DNA of 64,000 nucleotides, from NCBI RefSeq assembly GCF_003634585.1, contig NZ_RBLG01000001.1:1178001-1242000 (forward strand), read 5' to 3'. Under the pieces are notes generated by a model. That model ran no database searches. It was given only the letters and a program-made list of their open reading frames with translations, and was not told the origin of the DNA. The DNA is from Gillisia mitskevichiae. GTDB lineage: Bacteria; Bacteroidota; Bacteroidia; Flavobacteriales; Flavobacteriaceae. A program made the position numbers and the translations under genes. Below, one piece after another: positions 8,242 to 17,835 of this stretch (within the stretch, counting starts at the first letter, position 1; each line of letters opens with the position of its first letter).

Positions 8242-10608
8242 ATGAAAAACATTTTATTAATTATTATCTCTTGCCTATCACTTTTAAATGTATCTGCCCA
8301 ATATAAACCAACCACTCTTAGCGATCTAGAAGATAGTTATACCAATTATTTTAAACTGAATAGGGAATTAGTTTTTGTTCACTTAAACAAAACTTCAGTA
8401 ATTAAAAAGGAGAGTTTATGGCTTTCTGCATATGTATATAATGCAGCATTAAATTGTCCGAATAGTGAAACTGTGAATCTTAATCTGGATATATTTACTG
8501 AATCTGGAAATTTTATAGAATCTAAAACAGTATTAATAGCAGGGGGGAAAGGTTCCACTTTTATCAACCTTAATAAAGATATCTATCCGGCTGGAAAATA
8601 TTTGATTAAGGCTTCCACTAAATTTATGAAGAATTTTCAGGAAGATCTTTCTTTTGTGCAATCCTTTGAAATTTTAGGAGCTAGCTCTGAAAGTTTGGAG
8701 AAAAAGGAAAAAAGCTATGATCTTCAACTTTTACCAGAAGGAGGACATATTCTTGCTGAGGTTTGGAATAACATCGGTGTGAAATTAATAGACTCTAATG
8801 GAAATTCTGTTATTTTTTCCGAAGGAAAATTATTAGATCAAGATAGTAATGTTATCAGCACTTTTAAATCTAATCAATTTGGCCTATCTAAATTTAATTT
8901 CCTTCCTATAGATCAACAAGATTACCAGGTGGAAATCACGACTGTTGATGGAGAAAAATTAAAAGCTACACTGCCCAAGGCAGATCTAAAAGGTTTAAAT
9001 ATTGTAGGTAATAATTTGAAGGATCAATTTATCTTTAAGATAAATACAAATAACTCTTCAAAAGATCTTGTAAAAAATAAAATGTTCTATGCTGCCATCC
9101 ATAAGGATGGGAATATCAAGGATTTTGCATTTCAGTTTCCTCAAGACAAATTGGAAGTGAGTTTAAAGATGAGCAAAGATTCTCTTTATTCAGGAATTAA
9201 TACCCTTACTATTTTCGATGAAAATTTTAATCCGCTTTTAGAAAGATTATTTTTTAATAATGAAGATCTTAAAAGAGTTAGAGTAAATGCCCAAGTAAGT
9301 GGTCCAATTATGGATTCGGTTAAGATAAATTTAAAATCGGTAGGTGTTATTAAAAATAACTCCTTGAGTATATCTGTATTACCAGGCAATTCTAAGGCAT
9401 ACGATCCAAAGCACAATATTCTTTCTGCTTTTTACATAAAACCTTATATAAATGGAGATATAGATAATGGAGATTATTATTTTTCTGATGCAAATCCTCG
9501 AAAATTAGAATATGATCTAGACCTTTTATTACTAACACAAGGTTGGAGTAAATTTGAATGGTCTTCAATATATAATAAAACTCCAAAACAATTGGTTTTA
9601 CCAGAAAGTGGATTTACTATTAATGGTAAAATAAATGGTCGTAATGAAAAGAAAGAAAATACCGTATTTATAAAATCTGAAGAAACTGGCTTGTTCGAGA
9701 TCGTAAATGTGAGGGAAGATGACACATTTATTCTTAAGAATATTTATGTTCAGGATAGCTCTGCACTTTCATACGGTTTAATGAATAGCAGGAATAGCAA
9801 GATCTCTAAACCATCTATAAGCGCTAATATATCTCCAGATAAATCTTCTTCTAAATTAAATGTGAGATATACATTTAAAGATTCAAAAAAAGTTGTTGAG
9901 CAGGAAATGAATTTCGATAATTTTATTGTGGATACGGAAAGTCTTGATACTATAATATTAGTGGGGGAAAACAAAAAGGCCGATAAATACTTAAATGATC
10001 TTAGAGTAATAAAGCCAGAGGTCACCATTACAGAAGAAATTGCGAGTAGATTCCTTTTTATAACAGATTATATTGCTGCCCACGGTTTTAAAGTAATACA
10101 AGGTGGTTATGGCTCATTAGTAATAGCAAATAGAAGCCCATCCTCTTTATTGTCGGATGAAGATCCTATCCCTCAAATTTATTTTAACGGAATGAGATTA
10201 GGAACCGATACTTCTCCTTTAGTTTATCTTAAAACTTCTGAAGTAGAATCTATTATTATTAGCACTTCTGGAGTGGGTTACGGAATGACCGGTAATAATG
10301 GAGTAATCGAAATTACTACTCGTAAAGGTGGAGGTGCTATCTCCTCAAGAGAAACTATATTGGAAATTATAACTACCAACGGTTTTACCGTAAATAAAGA
10401 ATTTTATGCTCCAAAATACACTTCCTATACAAATGAAGCATTTAAAGATTATGGGGTGATAGATTGGATCTCTGATCTCAGCCTTGAGAAAAATGGTACA
10501 GCTACTTTTAAGTTCATGAATACATTACAGTCTCAAGTTTCCTTGTTTATTGAAGGAATCAGTGTAGACGGAAATTTAATTTCTGAAGAAATAAAGATCA
10601 AGATATAG
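8242..10608 (+). CDS. Exported PEGG/MG2-like protein with TonB-receptor plug-like C-terminal region, copy 1
   Basis: A 788-residue exported protein (signal peptide about 1-19, ending VSAQ). The N-terminal part (about 25-150) has the pattern RELVFVHLNKTSVIKKESLWLSA, like the macroglobulin-type MG2 domains of Bacteroidetes surface proteins. A LQLLPEGGH motif at about 160 opens a second beta domain. Near the C-terminus (about 640-705), IYFNGMRLG followed by SEVESIIISTSGVGYG and GVIEITTRKGG resembles the plug domain of TonB-dependent receptors, but no beta-barrel follows. Function unknown. The next gene is a clear paralogue, separated by a terminator and 192 nt. A cell-surface or periplasmic role is likely from the signal peptide only. 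Confidence 0.75.
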   Translation: MKNILLIIISCLSLLNVSAQYKPTTLSDLEDSYTNYFKLNRELVFVHLNKTSVIKKESLWLSAYVYNAALNCPNSETVNLNLDIFTESGNFIESKTVLIAGGKGSTFINLNKDIYPAGKYLIKASTKFMKNFQEDLSFVQSFEILGASSESLEKKEKSYDLQLLPEGGHILAEVWNNIGVKLIDSNGNSVIFSEGKLLDQDSNVISTFKSNQFGLSKFNFLPIDQQDYQVEITTVDGEKLKATLPKADLKGLNIVGNNLKDQFIFKINTNNSSKDLVKNKMFYAAIHKDGNIKDFAFQFPQDKLEVSLKMSKDSLYSGINTLTIFDENFNPLLERLFFNNEDLKRVRVNAQVSGPIMDSVKINLKSVGVIKNNSLSISVLPGNSKAYDPKHNILSAFYIKPYINGDIDNGDYYFSDANPRKLEYDLDLLLLTQGWSKFEWSSIYNKTPKQLVLPESGFTINGKINGRNEKKENTVFIKSEETGLFEIVNVREDDTFILKNIYVQDSSALSYGLMNSRNSKISKPSISANISPDKSSSKLNVRYTFKDSKKVVEQEMNFDNFIVDTESLDTIILVGENKKADKYLNDLRVIKPEVTITEEIASRFLFITDYIAAHGFKVIQGGYGSLVIANRSPSSLLSDEDPIPQIYFNGMRLGTDTSPLVYLKTSEVESIIISTSGVGYGMTGNNGVIEITTRKGGGAISSRETILEIITTNGFTVNKEFYAPKYTSYTNEAFKDYGVIDWISDLSLEKNGTATFKFMNTLQSQVSLFIEGISVDGNLISEEIKIKI

Positions 10609-10624
10609 TTATCCTTAAGTTCAC

Positions 10625-10666
10625 AAACAGAAAAAGCTCTAAATAATTTTAGGGCTTTTTCTGTTT
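10625..10666 (+). terminator. Intrinsic terminator after copy 1
   Basis: A long stem pairs AAACAGAAAAAGCTCTAAA with TTTAGGGCTTTTTCTGTTT (one G-T pair), 4-nt loop. It separates transcription of the two paralogues. Confidence 0.85.
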
Positions 10667-10800
10667 AAATTTGTAAAATTCATATTATTTTAAGTAGTTA
10701 AATATCGAAAAATTAGAGAATAGGCATGAATGTTGTTAATATTTTAAAAGACCTAATCTGCATTTCGAGTCCCTACTATCGAGATTAAAATCATACAATT

Positions 10801-13164
10801 ATGAAAAAAAATACTTTAGTAGCAATTTCTTTATTGCTAAATTTCAATCTTTTTGCTCAATTTAAACCAACTGCAATAACTGATCTTGAAGAAAGTTATA
10901 CGAACTATTTCAAGCTTAATCGGGAATTGGTATTTCTTCATTTAAATAAAACAGAGGTAATTAAAAGTGAGAATTTATGGCTCTCTGCATATGTGTATAA
11001 TGCTACTTTAAATTCTCCCAACCAGCAAACTGTTAATCTTAATTTAGAAATTTTTGATGACGCTGGGGATTTTATTGAATCTAAAACTGTATTAATTGCT
11101 GGGGGTAAGGGTGGTGGCTATCTTGATCTTAATAAAGATATTTATCCTGAAGGTAAATATTTTATAAAGGCCTCTACCCAATATATGAAGAATTTTAAGG
11201 AAGACCTTTCATTCGTACAATCCTTTGAAATTCTTGGTTCTAGTATTAAAAACGATAATGTAAAGGAAAAAAGCTTTGATCTTCAGCTTCTACCGGAAGG
11301 TGGGCATTTACTTACAGATGTTTGGAACACTATTGGTGTGAAATTGATTGATTCTAATGGAAATTCAGTGGTTTTTACTGAGGCTAAATTATTAGATTCA
11401 GAAATGAAGCTTATTAGTACTTTTAATTCCAATCAGTTTGGATTATCTAAATTCACTTTTCTACCTAGATCGAAGGGAGATTATCGTGTTGAGGTTTCCA
11501 CAATAGATGGAGAAAAAGTGAGTGCAGCTTTACCAAAAGCAGAACAGAGAGGATTTAATATTATTGCTAATAATTTAGATGAGCAATTTATCTTCAAGGT
11601 AAACACCAATAAGGAATCTAAAGATCTTGTAGAGGATAAAGTGTTTTACGCCGCTATACATAAAGATGGAAACATAAAAGATTTTACATTTCAATTTCCT
11701 AAAAACAAGTTAGAAGCGAGTTTAAAAATAAGTAAGGATTCTCTTTATTCTGGAATTAATACGATTACTATCTTCGATGAAGATTTTAATCCATTATTAG
11801 AAAGATTGTTTTTTAATGATAAAAATCTTAGAAGAATTCGAGTAAATGCACAAGTAAATGGAGTTGCTTCAGATTCTGTTAGAATTAATTTAAATTCTGA
11901 AGGTCTTATTAAAAATAACTCCTTAAGTATATCAGTTTTACCAGGTACTACAAAAGCCTATAATCCAAAGCATAATATTCTCTCTGCCTTTTATTTGAAA
12001 CCATATATAAATGGAGATTTAGTTAATGGCGAATACTATTTTTCCGATACAAGCTCTCGAAAACTGCAATATGATTTGGATTTATTGTTGATAACCCAAG
12101 GTTGGAGTAAATTTAATTGGACTTCTATTTATAATGATCCTCCTAAAGAATTGATGATAGCAGAAAGGGGTTTTACAATTGAAGGTGAAATAAGTGGTCG
12201 AAACGATAAGAAGGAAAATACGATGTTTGTAAAGTCTGAAGAAACTGGATTATTTGAGGTTGTAGAAGTGAATGATGATGATTCATTTATACTCAAGAAT
12301 ATTTATATACTGGATAGTACAGCACTTTCTTATGGCTTAATTAACGATAGAAAGGGTAGAATTACAAAGCCTTCCATCTATGCGAATATTACTCCAAACA
12401 AAACACAATCCAGTTTAGAGCTTGAAAATAAATATAAATATTTAAATACAACTATTGAGACCAGGTCTAACTTTAATGAATTCATCATTGATGCTCAAGT
12501 CTTGGACACCGTTAATTTAAAAGGTTACATACTAGAATTTGAGGTGCCAAGAGAGGCTGTTAGGGCTAATGATATATATGTTGAAGTGACGGATAAAGTA
12601 TATCAACGATATATGTATGTTACAGATTATATCTCGCAACATGGTTTTATGGTATATTATAATGATTTCGGGGAGCTTTTTATTAAAAATAAAATCCCAT
12701 TTTCTATGGATGCAGAATTAAATACACCCTTAATTTATTGGAATGGTTTTCCTAATGGATCACCTAGGCAATTAGAATACTTAATGATGGAGGATCTTGA
12801 GAGTATTACTATAAGTAAACTTGGAATAGGATATGGAATGCGTGCTGGGGGTGGAGTGATTAAAATAGTAACAAGAACTAAAAATCGGGTAGTAAATTCT
12901 CATGAAACTATAAGTGAAATAATTACATCCAATGGATTTGCGAAAGAAAAGAAATTTTACGCTCCAAAATATTCTTCATATTCCAATGAAACCTATAGTG
13001 ACTTCGGAGTGATAGATTGGATTTCGGATTTAAGTATTGAGCAAAACGGGAATGTTAGTTTCAAAATTTCTAATACTAACCAATCTCAAATATCACTATT
13101 TATAGAAGGTATTACTGTAGATGGGAATTTGATTTCTGAAAATATTAAAATTCAAACACGATAA
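10801..13164 (+). CDS. Exported PEGG/MG2-like protein with TonB-receptor plug-like C-terminal region, copy 2
   Basis: A 787-residue paralogue of the preceding gene. Similarity is very high over residues ~20-540 (for example SYTNYFKLNRELVF, the LQLLPEGGH motif, SLYSGINT, LLERLFFN). It falls sharply in the ~545-690 segment that leads into and includes the plug-like region, then rises again at the end (KFYAPKY, GVIDWISDLS, SLFIEGI.VDGNLISE). The signal peptide is about 1-19 (ending LFAQ). The plug-like part reads IYWNGFPNG, then MEDLESITISKLGIGYGM and GGVIKIVTR. It has its own upstream region of 135 nt after the copy 1 terminator and its own terminator, so it may be expressed separately. Function unknown. 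Confidence 0.75.
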   Translation: MKKNTLVAISLLLNFNLFAQFKPTAITDLEESYTNYFKLNRELVFLHLNKTEVIKSENLWLSAYVYNATLNSPNQQTVNLNLEIFDDAGDFIESKTVLIAGGKGGGYLDLNKDIYPEGKYFIKASTQYMKNFKEDLSFVQSFEILGSSIKNDNVKEKSFDLQLLPEGGHLLTDVWNTIGVKLIDSNGNSVVFTEAKLLDSEMKLISTFNSNQFGLSKFTFLPRSKGDYRVEVSTIDGEKVSAALPKAEQRGFNIIANNLDEQFIFKVNTNKESKDLVEDKVFYAAIHKDGNIKDFTFQFPKNKLEASLKISKDSLYSGINTITIFDEDFNPLLERLFFNDKNLRRIRVNAQVNGVASDSVRINLNSEGLIKNNSLSISVLPGTTKAYNPKHNILSAFYLKPYINGDLVNGEYYFSDTSSRKLQYDLDLLLITQGWSKFNWTSIYNDPPKELMIAERGFTIEGEISGRNDKKENTMFVKSEETGLFEVVEVNDDDSFILKNIYILDSTALSYGLINDRKGRITKPSIYANITPNKTQSSLELENKYKYLNTTIETRSNFNEFIIDAQVLDTVNLKGYILEFEVPREAVRANDIYVEVTDKVYQRYMYVTDYISQHGFMVYYNDFGELFIKNKIPFSMDAELNTPLIYWNGFPNGSPRQLEYLMMEDLESITISKLGIGYGMRAGGGVIKIVTRTKNRVVNSHETISEIITSNGFAKEKKFYAPKYSSYSNETYSDFGVIDWISDLSIEQNGNVSFKISNTNQSQISLFIEGITVDGNLISENIKIQTR

Positions 13165-13183
13165 ACGTTTAAATCTACCCACA

Positions 13184-13220
13184 AAAAAATCCCTCAACAT
13201 ATTATGCTGAGGGATTTTTT
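13184..13220. terminator. Bidirectional intrinsic terminator
   Basis: AAAAAATCCCTCA pairs perfectly with TGAGGGATTTTTT around a short AT-rich loop. It lies between convergent genes and is flanked by A and T tracts, so it can serve both. Confidence 0.9.
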
Positions 13221-13236
13221 ATTCTATTATAAAAAT

Positions 13237-14520
13237 TTAAAGACTTTTATAAACTTTTCCTTCTTTCATTACAAAGCTCACGTCTTCTAATATCTTAATG
13301 TTTTTAGTTGGATCTTCTTTTACTGCAATAATATCTGCATAAAAACCTGCAGCGAGTTGTCCCGATTCGGTTTTCATATTTAAAATTTGTGCTGGAGTAA
13401 TGGTTGCACTTTGTATGGCAGCCATAGCTGGCATTCCCGCTTCTACCATAAAGCCAAATTCTTTGGCATTTTGTCCATGAGGATAAACACCTGCATCTGT
13501 GCCAAAGGCAATTCCAACACCTCTCTTATATGCGTTACTGAATGTATTCTGAATTTTCGGTCCTATCTCTAAGGCTTTTGGAACAATGATCGCTGGATAA
13601 TATCCTTCAATTTTGGCTTTTTCCGAAACTTCTTTTCCTGCTGTAATGGTTGGGACTAAATAGGCATTATATTCTTTCATTAAATCCATGGTTTGTTCAC
13701 TCATTAAAGTCCCGTGCTCTATAGTCTTTACACCACCTTTCACTGCGCGCTGCATTCCCTCATCCCCATGGGCATGTGCTGCTACATGAAATCCATAATC
13801 TTTTGCAGTTTCTGTGATCGCCTTTATTTCTTCAATAGAAAACTGAGGATTAGAACTGGATTTGGCAACACTAAGTACGCCACCGGTAGCAGTGATCTTT
13901 ATTAGATCTGCTCCATTTTTATAACGTTGTCTTACCGCTTTCTTAGCATCTTCAACCCCATTAACCACTCCTTCTTTTGGCCCTGGATCTCCCATTAATT
14001 CTCGGTTAAAACCATTAGTAGGATCTGCATGACCGCCAGTTGTAGCTAGGGATTTGCCCGCGGTAAAGATTCTTGGACCTATAACTTTTCTTTTATTTAT
14101 AGCATTTCTTAAAGCTATATTCACGCCGCTCCCACCAAGGTCTCTTACTGTTGTAAACCCAGCCATGAGCGTTGCTTTTGCGAAGCTTAAGGAATTAAAA
14201 GATATGTCTGCATCGTTTAAAGTAAATGGTTCCAAATATGCTCCAGGGTTAGATTCGCTTTCCATATGCACATGCATATCTGTAAATCCAGGTAGCACAG
14301 TCATTTCTCTTAGATCTATTAAACTATCATCTTCATTTTTTGGCTGAATATATCCATCTTCCACACTTTTAATTCTTTCTCCAGAAACGATAATTGTTTT
14401 CTCAGTAAGAATTTTTCCATTTTTCGTGTCTACTATTTTTCCGCTTTGAATATAAATATCCTGAGCATTTATAGTTGAAGCAAATATAATTCCGTAAACT
14501 ACCGATAATAATTTCTTCAT
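13237..14520 (-). CDS. Secreted amidohydrolase (imidazolonepropionase/Xaa-Pro dipeptidase-like)
   Basis: A 427-residue metal-dependent hydrolase with a signal peptide (1-19, ending INAQ). It follows the amidohydrolase superfamily layout: the HxH metal site in GFTDMHVHME (about 76-85), the likely carboxylated lysine in ADLIKITATGGV, HAHGDEGMQRA and IEHGTLM for the second metal, and the catalytic aspartate in AFGTDAGVYPHG. The composite beta domain at both ends includes MKEGKVY. Close relatives are annotated as prolidase-like or imidazolonepropionase-like enzymes; true substrates are unknown and could be peptides or other amides. It sits 9 nt downstream of the DegT aminotransferase gene on the same strand, so the two may share a transcript. 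Confidence 0.85.
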   Translation of the reverse strand: MKKLLSVVYGIIFASTINAQDIYIQSGKIVDTKNGKILTEKTIIVSGERIKSVEDGYIQPKNEDDSLIDLREMTVLPGFTDMHVHMESESNPGAYLEPFTLNDADISFNSLSFAKATLMAGFTTVRDLGGSGVNIALRNAINKRKVIGPRIFTAGKSLATTGGHADPTNGFNRELMGDPGPKEGVVNGVEDAKKAVRQRYKNGADLIKITATGGVLSVAKSSSNPQFSIEEIKAITETAKDYGFHVAAHAHGDEGMQRAVKGGVKTIEHGTLMSEQTMDLMKEYNAYLVPTITAGKEVSEKAKIEGYYPAIIVPKALEIGPKIQNTFSNAYKRGVGIAFGTDAGVYPHGQNAKEFGFMVEAGMPAMAAIQSATITPAQILNMKTESGQLAAGFYADIIAVKEDPTKNIKILEDVSFVMKEGKVYKSL

Positions 14521-14529
14521 AGATTCATT

Positions 14530-15663
14530 TTAATTATTTACAAATTCAATAATAGTTTTAGTAATATGATCTATTTGATCTACGTCCAACTCTGTGTGCA
14601 TAGGCAAGGAGATCACTTCTTTTATTAATTGATTTGTCACTGGGAAATCTGCTTCGTTATATCTGGAATCCTTATAGGCCTTTTGATTGTGTAAAGGAAT
14701 TGGATAATATACTCCACAAGGGATTCCTTGTTCATTTAAATGTTTTACCAACTCATCACGTTTTCCATTGGTGATCTTTAAAGTGTATTGATGAAAAACA
14801 TGGGTGTCGCAATCTCCAGCTCTATGAGGAACAATAATGTTTTCTGCGTTACCAAATGCATCATCATACCTAAAAGCAGCTGCTTTTCTTGCCTCGTTAT
14901 AGATATCTAATTTTGGTAATTTCGCTCTAAGTACTGCTGCCTGAAAACTATCTAATCTAGAATTCACTCCTACTACATCGTGATGATAGCGTTCGTACAT
15001 TCCGTGATTTACAACTCCTCGTAAAGTATGTGCTAGATCGTCATCATTTGTAAAAATTGCTCCTCCGTCTCCATAGCATCCTAAATTCTTCGATGGAAAA
15101 AACGAAGTAGAACCTACATGACCAATAGTTCCTGTTTTGAAGGTTTTTCCTTCTTTAGAATGGAAATCGGCTCCAATGGCTTGGGCGTTATCTTCGATCA
15201 CAAATAAGTTATGAGCTGCTGCAATCTCCATAATAGCATCCATATCGGCGGTTTGGCCAAATAAGTGGACGGGAACAATCGCTTTGGTTCTTGGAGTAAT
15301 CGCTTTTTTAATCGCTTCCGGATCTATATTAAAGGTTTTTGGATCTACATCTACTAATACTGGAGTTAATTGTAATAATGCAATAACTTCTACAGTCGCT
15401 GCAAAGGTGAAATCTGCAGTAATTACTTCATCTCCGGGTTTTAAACCCAATCCCATCATCGCTATTTGCAGTGCATCTGTTCCATTTGCACAAGGAATTA
15501 CATGCTTTACACCTAAATATTGTTCTAATTCTTTTTGGAAATTTTGAACTTCAGGACCATTAATAAATGCTGAAGTGTTCATTATTTCTTGAAGAGAGTT
15601 GTTAATTTGATCTTTTATGGAGTCATATTGACCTTGAAGGTCAACCATTTGTATCTTTTTCAT
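14530..15663 (-). CDS. DegT/DnrJ/EryC1/StrS family sugar aminotransferase
   Basis: A 377-residue PLP enzyme of the sugar aminotransferase family, which transfers an amino group from glutamate to keto-sugars used in lipopolysaccharide, capsule or glycan synthesis. Seen: VDLQGQYDSIKDQINNS at the start, CANGTDALQIAMMGLGLKPGDEV, the cofactor aspartate in VIEDNAQAIGADF, the Schiff-base lysine in FFPSKNLGCYGDGGA (about 190), and HVFHQYTLKI. The C-terminal GVYYPIPLHNQKAY is typical of WbpE/WecE-like members. It is divergent from the Kdo transferase gene 98 nt away. That raises the possibility of an amino-sugar or amino-Kdo modification of lipid A core, but the substrate cannot be read from sequence. 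Confidence 0.88.
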   Translation of the reverse strand: MKKIQMVDLQGQYDSIKDQINNSLQEIMNTSAFINGPEVQNFQKELEQYLGVKHVIPCANGTDALQIAMMGLGLKPGDEVITADFTFAATVEVIALLQLTPVLVDVDPKTFNIDPEAIKKAITPRTKAIVPVHLFGQTADMDAIMEIAAAHNLFVIEDNAQAIGADFHSKEGKTFKTGTIGHVGSTSFFPSKNLGCYGDGGAIFTNDDDLAHTLRGVVNHGMYERYHHDVVGVNSRLDSFQAAVLRAKLPKLDIYNEARKAAAFRYDDAFGNAENIIVPHRAGDCDTHVFHQYTLKITNGKRDELVKHLNEQGIPCGVYYPIPLHNQKAYKDSRYNEADFPVTNQLIKEVISLPMHTELDVDQIDHITKTIIEFVNN

Positions 15664-15760
15664 CTAATTTTTATTGAAGTGCTACGAAAATACAAAATAT
15701 AGCTCCTACCACCAATGCAATTTTTAGGAAAGAGGTATTTTAGCAATCAAATTAAAAGGC

Positions 15761-17017
15761 TTGCAAACACTTTATAACATACTAATATGGTTGGTTGAAA
15801 AACTGATCCCTATCTCAAAATTTTTCAGCCCTAAAATGAAATTATTTGTGGAGGGAAGGAAAAACACCTTTTCATTATTAAGATCTCAGATCCATAAGGA
15901 AGATCGGGTTATCTGGTTTCATATGGCTTCCTTAGGGGAATATGAACAAGGAGTTCCTGTAATGAAGAGAGTTAAGGAACTATTTCCTAAGCATAAAATT
16001 CTAGTGAGTTTCTACTCACCTTCTGGTTATGAAATCAAGAAAAATTCACCTCTAGCAGATCTAGTTATTTATCTCCCTTTGGATACAGCTAAGAATGCGA
16101 AATTATTTTTAGATTATGTACATCCAGAACTTACAATTTTCGTGAAATATGAGTTCTGGCCAAATATTTTAAATGAACTAAATAGAAGAAATATTCAAAC
16201 TGTTTTGATATCTGGAGGATTTAGAGAAGATCAACTATTTTTTAAAATGAATAATAATTGGTTTAGAAAACCTTTAGAAGCTTTCGATTATTTCTTTGTT
16301 CAGAATGAAAAATCTAAATTACTGCTTAATTCTATTGGATTCTACAATGTTAAGGTAAGCGGAGATACAAGATTTGATAGGGTTGCCAATCAGCTTCAGC
16401 AAAACAACAAATTAGAATTTATTGAGGAGTTTATAGATGGTGAATTGTGTATTGTTGCTGGTAGTACCTGGACTGAAGATGAATCTTTTCTAAAAGAATT
16501 TATAGTGCAAAATAAGTTGAATGTGAAGATCATTATTGCCCCACATTCCATAGACCGTGATCGCATTAGGAGTTTTCAAAAAGCGATCTCAAGTCCCTCA
16601 ATCCTTTATTCAGAAAAAGATGGTAAACAATTATCTGATTATGATATTATGATTATAGATACTATAGGTTTATTAACAAAGATCTATAGTTATGCAGATA
16701 TAGCTTATGTGGGTGGCGCTGTTGGAACCACTGGACTTCATAATATTTTAGAACCAGCGACATTTGGAATTCCTATCATTACAGGACCGAATCTAGATAA
16801 ATTCCCAGAAGCTGTTAAGTTGAAAGCGGTTAAGGGTTTATATTCGGTGAATTCAAAATTTGAGCTTATTAATATTTTTGAGAAGCTGATAAGAGATTCG
16901 GAGTTTAGGCATAAAACGGGCAATATATCTAAGCAATATATTGAGCATAATGTAGGAGCGACGAAATTGATAAGTGCTTATTTAGAAAATAATTATGTTA
17001 AAATGGAGGAAAATTAA
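15761..17017 (+). CDS. waaA: 3-deoxy-D-manno-octulosonic acid (Kdo) transferase
   Basis: Attaches Kdo from CMP-Kdo to lipid A precursor at the inner face of the cytoplasmic membrane. 418 residues, with an N-terminal hydrophobic anchor (LYNILIWLVEKLIP), KLFVEGRKNTFSLLR, and VIWFHMASLGEYEQGVPVM containing the conserved glutamate (ASLGE). The middle has FVKYEFWPNIL. The C-terminal GT-B half has VAGSTWTEDE, GGAVGTTGLHNILEPATFGIP and PEAVKLK. The first codon in the chosen frame is TTG at 15761; no ATG is available near the conserved N-terminus, so the exact start is uncertain (an ATT at 15737 follows GGAAAGAGGT). Family assignment is firm. Confidence 0.93.
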   Translation: MQTLYNILIWLVEKLIPISKFFSPKMKLFVEGRKNTFSLLRSQIHKEDRVIWFHMASLGEYEQGVPVMKRVKELFPKHKILVSFYSPSGYEIKKNSPLADLVIYLPLDTAKNAKLFLDYVHPELTIFVKYEFWPNILNELNRRNIQTVLISGGFREDQLFFKMNNNWFRKPLEAFDYFFVQNEKSKLLLNSIGFYNVKVSGDTRFDRVANQLQQNNKLEFIEEFIDGELCIVAGSTWTEDESFLKEFIVQNKLNVKIIIAPHSIDRDRIRSFQKAISSPSILYSEKDGKQLSDYDIMIIDTIGLLTKIYSYADIAYVGGAVGTTGLHNILEPATFGIPIITGPNLDKFPEAVKLKAVKGLYSVNSKFELINIFEKLIRDSEFRHKTGNISKQYIEHNVGATKLISAYLENNYVKMEEN

Positions 17018-17123
17018 CTTTGTTTACTGAATTTTTTAAGCTTTTTATTAAAATATTCTAAAAATATAATTGCCACATTCAATTAAATAGTAATTTCGAA
17101 GATTAAATTATAATACAAAATAT

Positions 17124-17360
17124 ATGAAACGAGTAATTTATTTGACAGCTTTAATTTTAACAGGTGCTACATCGCTTATTTCATGTAGAGACACTGCTGA
17201 AAAAGAAACGGTTGTAGTAAAAGAAGTTAGAGTTGAAACCGAAAAAGCTGAGCCTGTAGAGGAACGCAAAGGAATATTAGAAAGAACAGCCCAAGAGGTA
17301 GATAAGGAAGTTAATAAAGAAGTGGATAAGAGAATTGATGAAATTGGTGATGACAATTAA
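17124..17360 (+). CDS. Small charged lipoprotein (SCRDT type), 78 residues
   Basis: A 78-residue protein with a lipoprotein signal: basic start, hydrophobic stretch and lipobox LISC with lipidated cysteine at about 21, followed by RDTAEKE. The mature part is extremely charged (VVVKEVRVETEKAEP, then a helix with repeated EV-DK: VDKEVNKEVDKRIDE), so it is probably an extended or helical envelope peptide. No recognised domain. It is the first of three consecutive small lipoprotein genes that share the lipobox followed by SCR(D/E). It likely has its own promoter, since 106 nt of AT-rich DNA precedes it. Confidence 0.7.
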   Translation: MKRVIYLTALILTGATSLISCRDTAEKETVVVKEVRVETEKAEPVEERKGILERTAQEVDKEVNKEVDKRIDEIGDDN

Positions 17361-17456
17361 AGAAATCAATTTTAGTGAAATTTAGGATTTTATCCTTTTT
17401 TATATATATTTATATAGATAATTACTTGACAAACCAATAACTATAAAATTAAACTT

Positions 17457-17738
17457 ATGAGAAAATCAATTTTAGTATTAGCAACAGCATTTACGCTAAC
17501 CGCTTTTTTTACCTCTTGTAGAGATACAAAGAAAGAAAGTGATGATATGGAAATGAGTGATGACATGGACGACATGGATGATGTTAATGATGATATGGAT
17601 GATGTAGGTAACGACTTGGAAGACGCAGCTAATGATACTGGTGATGCTATTGAAAATGCAGCCAATGAAACAGGAGATGCAGTAAAAAAAGCAGCTAACG
17701 AAGTTGAAGCTGAGGTTGAAGGAACAGATGATATGTAG
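17457..17738 (+). CDS. Small acidic lipoprotein (SCRDT type), 93 residues
   Basis: A 93-residue lipoprotein: MRKSILVLATAFTLTAFFTSC then RDTKKES, with the lipidated cysteine at 21. The mature chain is rich in Asp and Met (SDDMEMSDDMDDMDD) and then alternates AAND/AANE and GDA units: EDAANDTGDAIENAANETGD. This gives an imperfect repeat that would form an acidic amphipathic helix. Such chains could bind cations, but that is conjecture. It resembles entericidin-like or YtxH-like small envelope proteins only in general style. It is the second of the three-gene array and is the one whose tail most resembles the 40-residue third member. Confidence 0.7.
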   Translation: MRKSILVLATAFTLTAFFTSCRDTKKESDDMEMSDDMDDMDDVNDDMDDVGNDLEDAANDTGDAIENAANETGDAVKKAANEVEAEVEGTDDM

Positions 17739-17835
17739 TTTTTAGCTATAACAGCTATAAATATCATTTTAAAAATTTAGCAACAATCTGATTAGAGATA
17801 GTCAGGTATTTACAACAACCACTAAACCTTAAATT

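Noticed and set aside
10726-10788. 20-codon ORF between the two paralogous exported proteins
   Set aside because: No biased codons, no associated terminator or conserved feature; chance ORF.
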